Translations under genes and position numbers: made by a program
Notes under the pieces: generated by a model
Seen by the model: only the letters and a program-made list of their open reading frames with translations
The model's database searches: none
Told to the model about the DNA's origin: nothing
Part shown: positions 62,125 through 64,000 of the stretch, piece after piece
Position numbering within the stretch: the first letter of the stretch is position 1
Layout of the letters: every line of letters begins with the position of its first letter
Source of the DNA: JALHSW01 sp963720675
GTDB taxonomy: Bacteria > Actinomycetota > Acidimicrobiia > IMCC26256 > PALSA-555
Reading direction: 5' to 3'
Length of the DNA stretch: 64,000 nucleotides
NCBI GenBank assembly: GCA_963720675.1
Contig: CAVRGH010000005.1
Span: 339,380-403,379, forward strand

Positions 62125-63082
62125 GCAGCCGCCCCGGCGGCCTCGGCAGCGTCGGTCGCCTCGGCGGCGTACCGGTGGCCGGTGACCTCGAGGAACACGG
62201 ATTCCAGGGTCGGGTGCACCACGTCGATCGACGACAGCGAGGCGCCGCCGTCGGGGAGTCGCGGCAGGAGCTCGGCGGCAGTCGCGGCGGGACGGACCGT
62301 GGGTATCCGAACCGTCGATCCGTCGACGACCGCGCCGTCGCCGAGCAGCACATCGGGCACCGGTCCGTCGAAGGTGAGCTCGAGCGCGCTGGTGGCGTGC
62401 GCCGCCATGAGGTCGGCGAGCGCACCGCGTGCCGCCACGCGGCCCCGGTCGATGATGGCCACCGACGCGTCGAGCGTCTCGACCTCGCCGAGGTAGTGCG
62501 TCGAGTACACGACGGTGGAGCCTTCGTCGGCGAGCTGACGGACGAGCGTGAGGATCTCGTTGCGCGTGCGCACGTCGGCACCGGTCGTCGGCTCGTCGAG
62601 GAGCACCAGCGGCGGGCGGTGCACGAGCGCCATCGCGGTGTGCAGTCGGCGCCGTTCGCCACCGGAGAGGTCCGCGGCGCGCCGCTCGATCAGCTCGCTC
62701 AGGCCCAGTGACGCCGGCGACCGCGTCGACCTTGCCCGAGATCTCGCGCCGGGGGATGCCGGCGAGTCCGGCGAAGTAGCGCAGGTTGTCGCGCACGGTG
62801 AGCGTCGGGTACACGCCCGTCTCCTGCGGAGCGAGCCCGATGTGGCGACGGGCGGCGCGGGGGTGCGCGATCGACGTCGACGCCGTCGACGAGCACCCGG
62901 CCGGCGTCGGGGCGCCGCAGCCCGGCGACGATGGAGACCAGGGTCGTCTTGCCCGCGCCGTTGGGGCCGAGCAGGGCAAGGACGGTCCCGCGCTCGAGCC
63001 TGAGGTCGATGCCGGCGAGGGCCACCGTCGCCCCGTAGGACTTGTGGAGCCCTTCGACCTCCAGCATCGGTGTGCCCGTCAT
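62121..63082 (-). CDS. ABC transporter ATP-binding protein, frameshifted
   Basis: About 320 residues. MLEVEGLHKSYGATVALAGIDLRL, Walker A LALLGPNGAGKTTLVS, Q-loop IGLAPQETGVYPTLTVRDNLRYFAGLAGI, signature LSGGERRRLHTAMAL and Walker B LVLLDEPTTGADV. Two inserted bases near 62868 and 62711 break the frame. The C-terminal part (STVRIPTVRPAATAAELLPRLPDGGASLSSIDVVHPTLESVFLEVTG) is typical of DrrA-like exporters. ATG 63082 fits the family; an upstream in-frame ATG at 63268 would add 62 residues and lies on the operator. Confidence 0.85.
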
Positions 63083-63266
63083 GCGCTGCGACGGCGGGGG
63101 AGCGGGTGGGGCGCGGGACGGCGCCGGCGAACCGGGACGGCGCACCAGGCGCAACGGCGGGGCGGCCCGTTCGAGCTCGGCCAGGCGGTCCTGCCAGCGG
63201 AGCTGCTGCGCGATCCAGCGCCGGACCCGGGCTACCGTCAGTGCTGGATCCTCGGTGGTACACTCC

Positions 63267-63280
63267 ATACTGGTGAGTAT
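63267..63280. promoter_or_regulatory. Candidate TetR operator
   Basis: ATACT-GGTG-AGTAT is a perfect 5-4-5 palindrome in the region between the ABC exporter genes and the divergent TetR gene. Its AT content stands out in this GC-rich sequence. Confidence 0.5.
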
Positions 63281-63291
63281 CCGCGATTGGG

Positions 63292-63319
63292 CCCGGTATT
63301 GCAACCGGGCATTGCAACC
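63292..63319. repeat. Overlapping palindrome and direct repeats before the TetR gene
   Basis: CCCGGT-ATTGCA-ACCGGG (63292-63309) is a perfect inverted repeat, and ATTGCAACC occurs twice, at 63298 and 63311, four bases apart. Either could be a second regulator site. Confidence 0.45.
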
Positions 63320-63348
63320 CCGCGATCCGTGAGGAGGGCCGCACGCGC

Positions 63349-64000
63349 ATGCCGCTCGAGCCGCTGACCCCCGAACGCCGCCGGGCCCTGACCCGTCAGC
63401 ACCTGCTCGACGCGGCCGCAGTGGTGTTCGCGCGGGAGGGCTTCCACGGCGCGTCGATCGACGCGATCGCCGCGGCGGCCGGCTTCACCAAGGGCGCGAT
63501 CTACTCGAACTTCAAGAGCAAGGACGACCTCTTCCTCGAGCTCCTCGACGACCGCCTGTCGCGGCAGTTCGCACTGGTGGAGACGATCCTGGAGGACGAA
63601 CCGCCAGGGACGCTCGCGGCCCAGCAAGAGCGCATGGGTGACTTCGTCTGGCCGGTGATGGACAGCGACGACTGGACGCTGCTGTACCTCGAGTTCGTGG
63701 TGTACGCGGCTCGCAACCCCGACGCCCGGGCCAAGCTCGCCGAGAGCGCGCGCCAGTCCCGGAAGGTCGTGGTCGAGATCCGCGAGCGCGACTACCGCGA
63801 CTCGGTGCCGCCGTTCGACGTCGACGAGTTCGCGACGATCTCCCTCGCGCTCTTCAACGGCCTCGGGATCGACCGCCTGATCGACCCCGACTCGGTGTCG
63901 CGCAAGACCCTCGACGAAGCGCTCGGCCTCCTGTACCGGCTCGCGACCTCGGAAGACTCGACCCGCGCCCTGGTCGGGTCGCGTCAGGCGGCCGCGTCCC
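63349..64000 (+). CDS. TetR-family regulator (3' end cut by the window)
   Basis: At least 217 residues, with no stop before the window edge. HLLDAAAVVFAREGFHGASIDAIAAAAGFTKGAIYSNFKSKDDLFLELLDDRL is the helix-turn-helix domain; the effector domain contains WTLLYLEFVVYAARNPDARAKLAE, a common AefR/NalC-type pattern. GAGGAGG lies 11-17 bases before the ATG. It diverges from the ABC exporter, with a perfect palindrome between, and probably represses it until a ligand binds. Confidence 0.87.
   Translation, partial: MPLEPLTPERRRALTRQHLLDAAAVVFAREGFHGASIDAIAAAAGFTKGAIYSNFKSKDDLFLELLDDRLSRQFALVETILEDEPPGTLAAQQERMGDFVWPVMDSDDWTLLYLEFVVYAARNPDARAKLAESARQSRKVVVEIRERDYRDSVPPFDVDEFATISLALFNGLGIDRLIDPDSVSRKTLDEALGLLYRLATSEDSTRALVGSRQAAAS

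Noticed and set aside
1..64000. tRNA, rRNA, riboswitch, integrase, transposase or phage genes
   Set aside because: None could be recognised on either strand by reading; a covariance-model search would be needed to exclude small RNAs.

Overview
The window is a GC-rich (about 70%) bacterial chromosome segment, densely coded on both strands. No gap between genes exceeds 300 bases, and I see no rRNA, tRNA, CRISPR array, insertion sequence or prophage. Gene content points to an actinobacterium: three F420-type luciferase-like oxidoreductases, eight short-chain dehydrogenases (SDRs), four acyl-CoA dehydrogenases, a 13E12/DUF222-HNH protein and many GTG starts. Several genes resemble the mycobacterial cholesterol-catabolism set (FadD3, FadE26/FadE27, FadE29, Ltp3/Ltp4, CYP125, KstR), but order and neighbours are not mycobacterial. 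My guess, from layout only, is class Acidimicrobiia.

Layout. 1-6.0 kb: a branched-chain-amino-acid-type ABC importer with two tandem binding proteins, a fused LivH-LivM permease and a fused LivG-LivF ATPase. 6.0-9.0 kb (minus): MFS exporter, SDR and crotonase. 9.0-14.3 kb: F420 oxidoreductase, Hsl-type esterase, FadD3-like ligase and a third binding protein. 14.4-22.4 kb: amidohydrolase, aldehyde and alcohol dehydrogenases, broken thioesterase, cyclase and two SDRs. 22.4-29.9 kb: PPOX protein, a methyltransferase flanked by inverted repeats, second amidohydrolase, 3-alpha-HSD-like SDR, DUF7065-like and DUF2252 proteins, beta-keto acid cleavage enzyme. 30-45.9 kb: FadE29-like enzyme, SDRs, glycine-rich secreted protein, CYP125-like P450, sugar porter, FadE26/FadE27 pair, phosphodiesterase. 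46-50.9 kb: M1 peptidase, CoA-transferase, tyrosine phosphatase, and an SDR-kstR operon. 51-56.3 kb: an OB-fold/OB-fold/Ltp4/Ltp3/FadE/HAD operon. 56.3-64 kb: a double CoA-transferase, DUF222-HNH protein, MIOX-like HD protein, ABC-2 exporter and a divergent TetR gene cut by the window edge.

Regulation. Two palindromic operator families are spread through the window. One fits the known KstR consensus TnnAACnnGTTnnA and lies before the 14.4-kb amidohydrolase, the FadE29-like gene, FadE26/27, the SDR-kstR operon and the OB-fold/thiolase operon. The other, CTGACGnnnCGTCAG, lies before the FadD3/esterase pair, the aldehyde dehydrogenase, the amidohydrolase/3-alpha-HSD pair, the P450 and again the SDR-kstR operon. 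The simplest reading is a dispersed regulon for steroid or isoprenoid-like acyl-CoA catabolism with the KstR-like repressor encoded in the window. The substrate itself is an inference.

Caution. At least 16 genes are broken by indels that are nearly all single-base insertions in GC-rich motifs. These look like assembly or sequencing errors rather than decay, so frameshifted genes are given as one span with the break positions noted.
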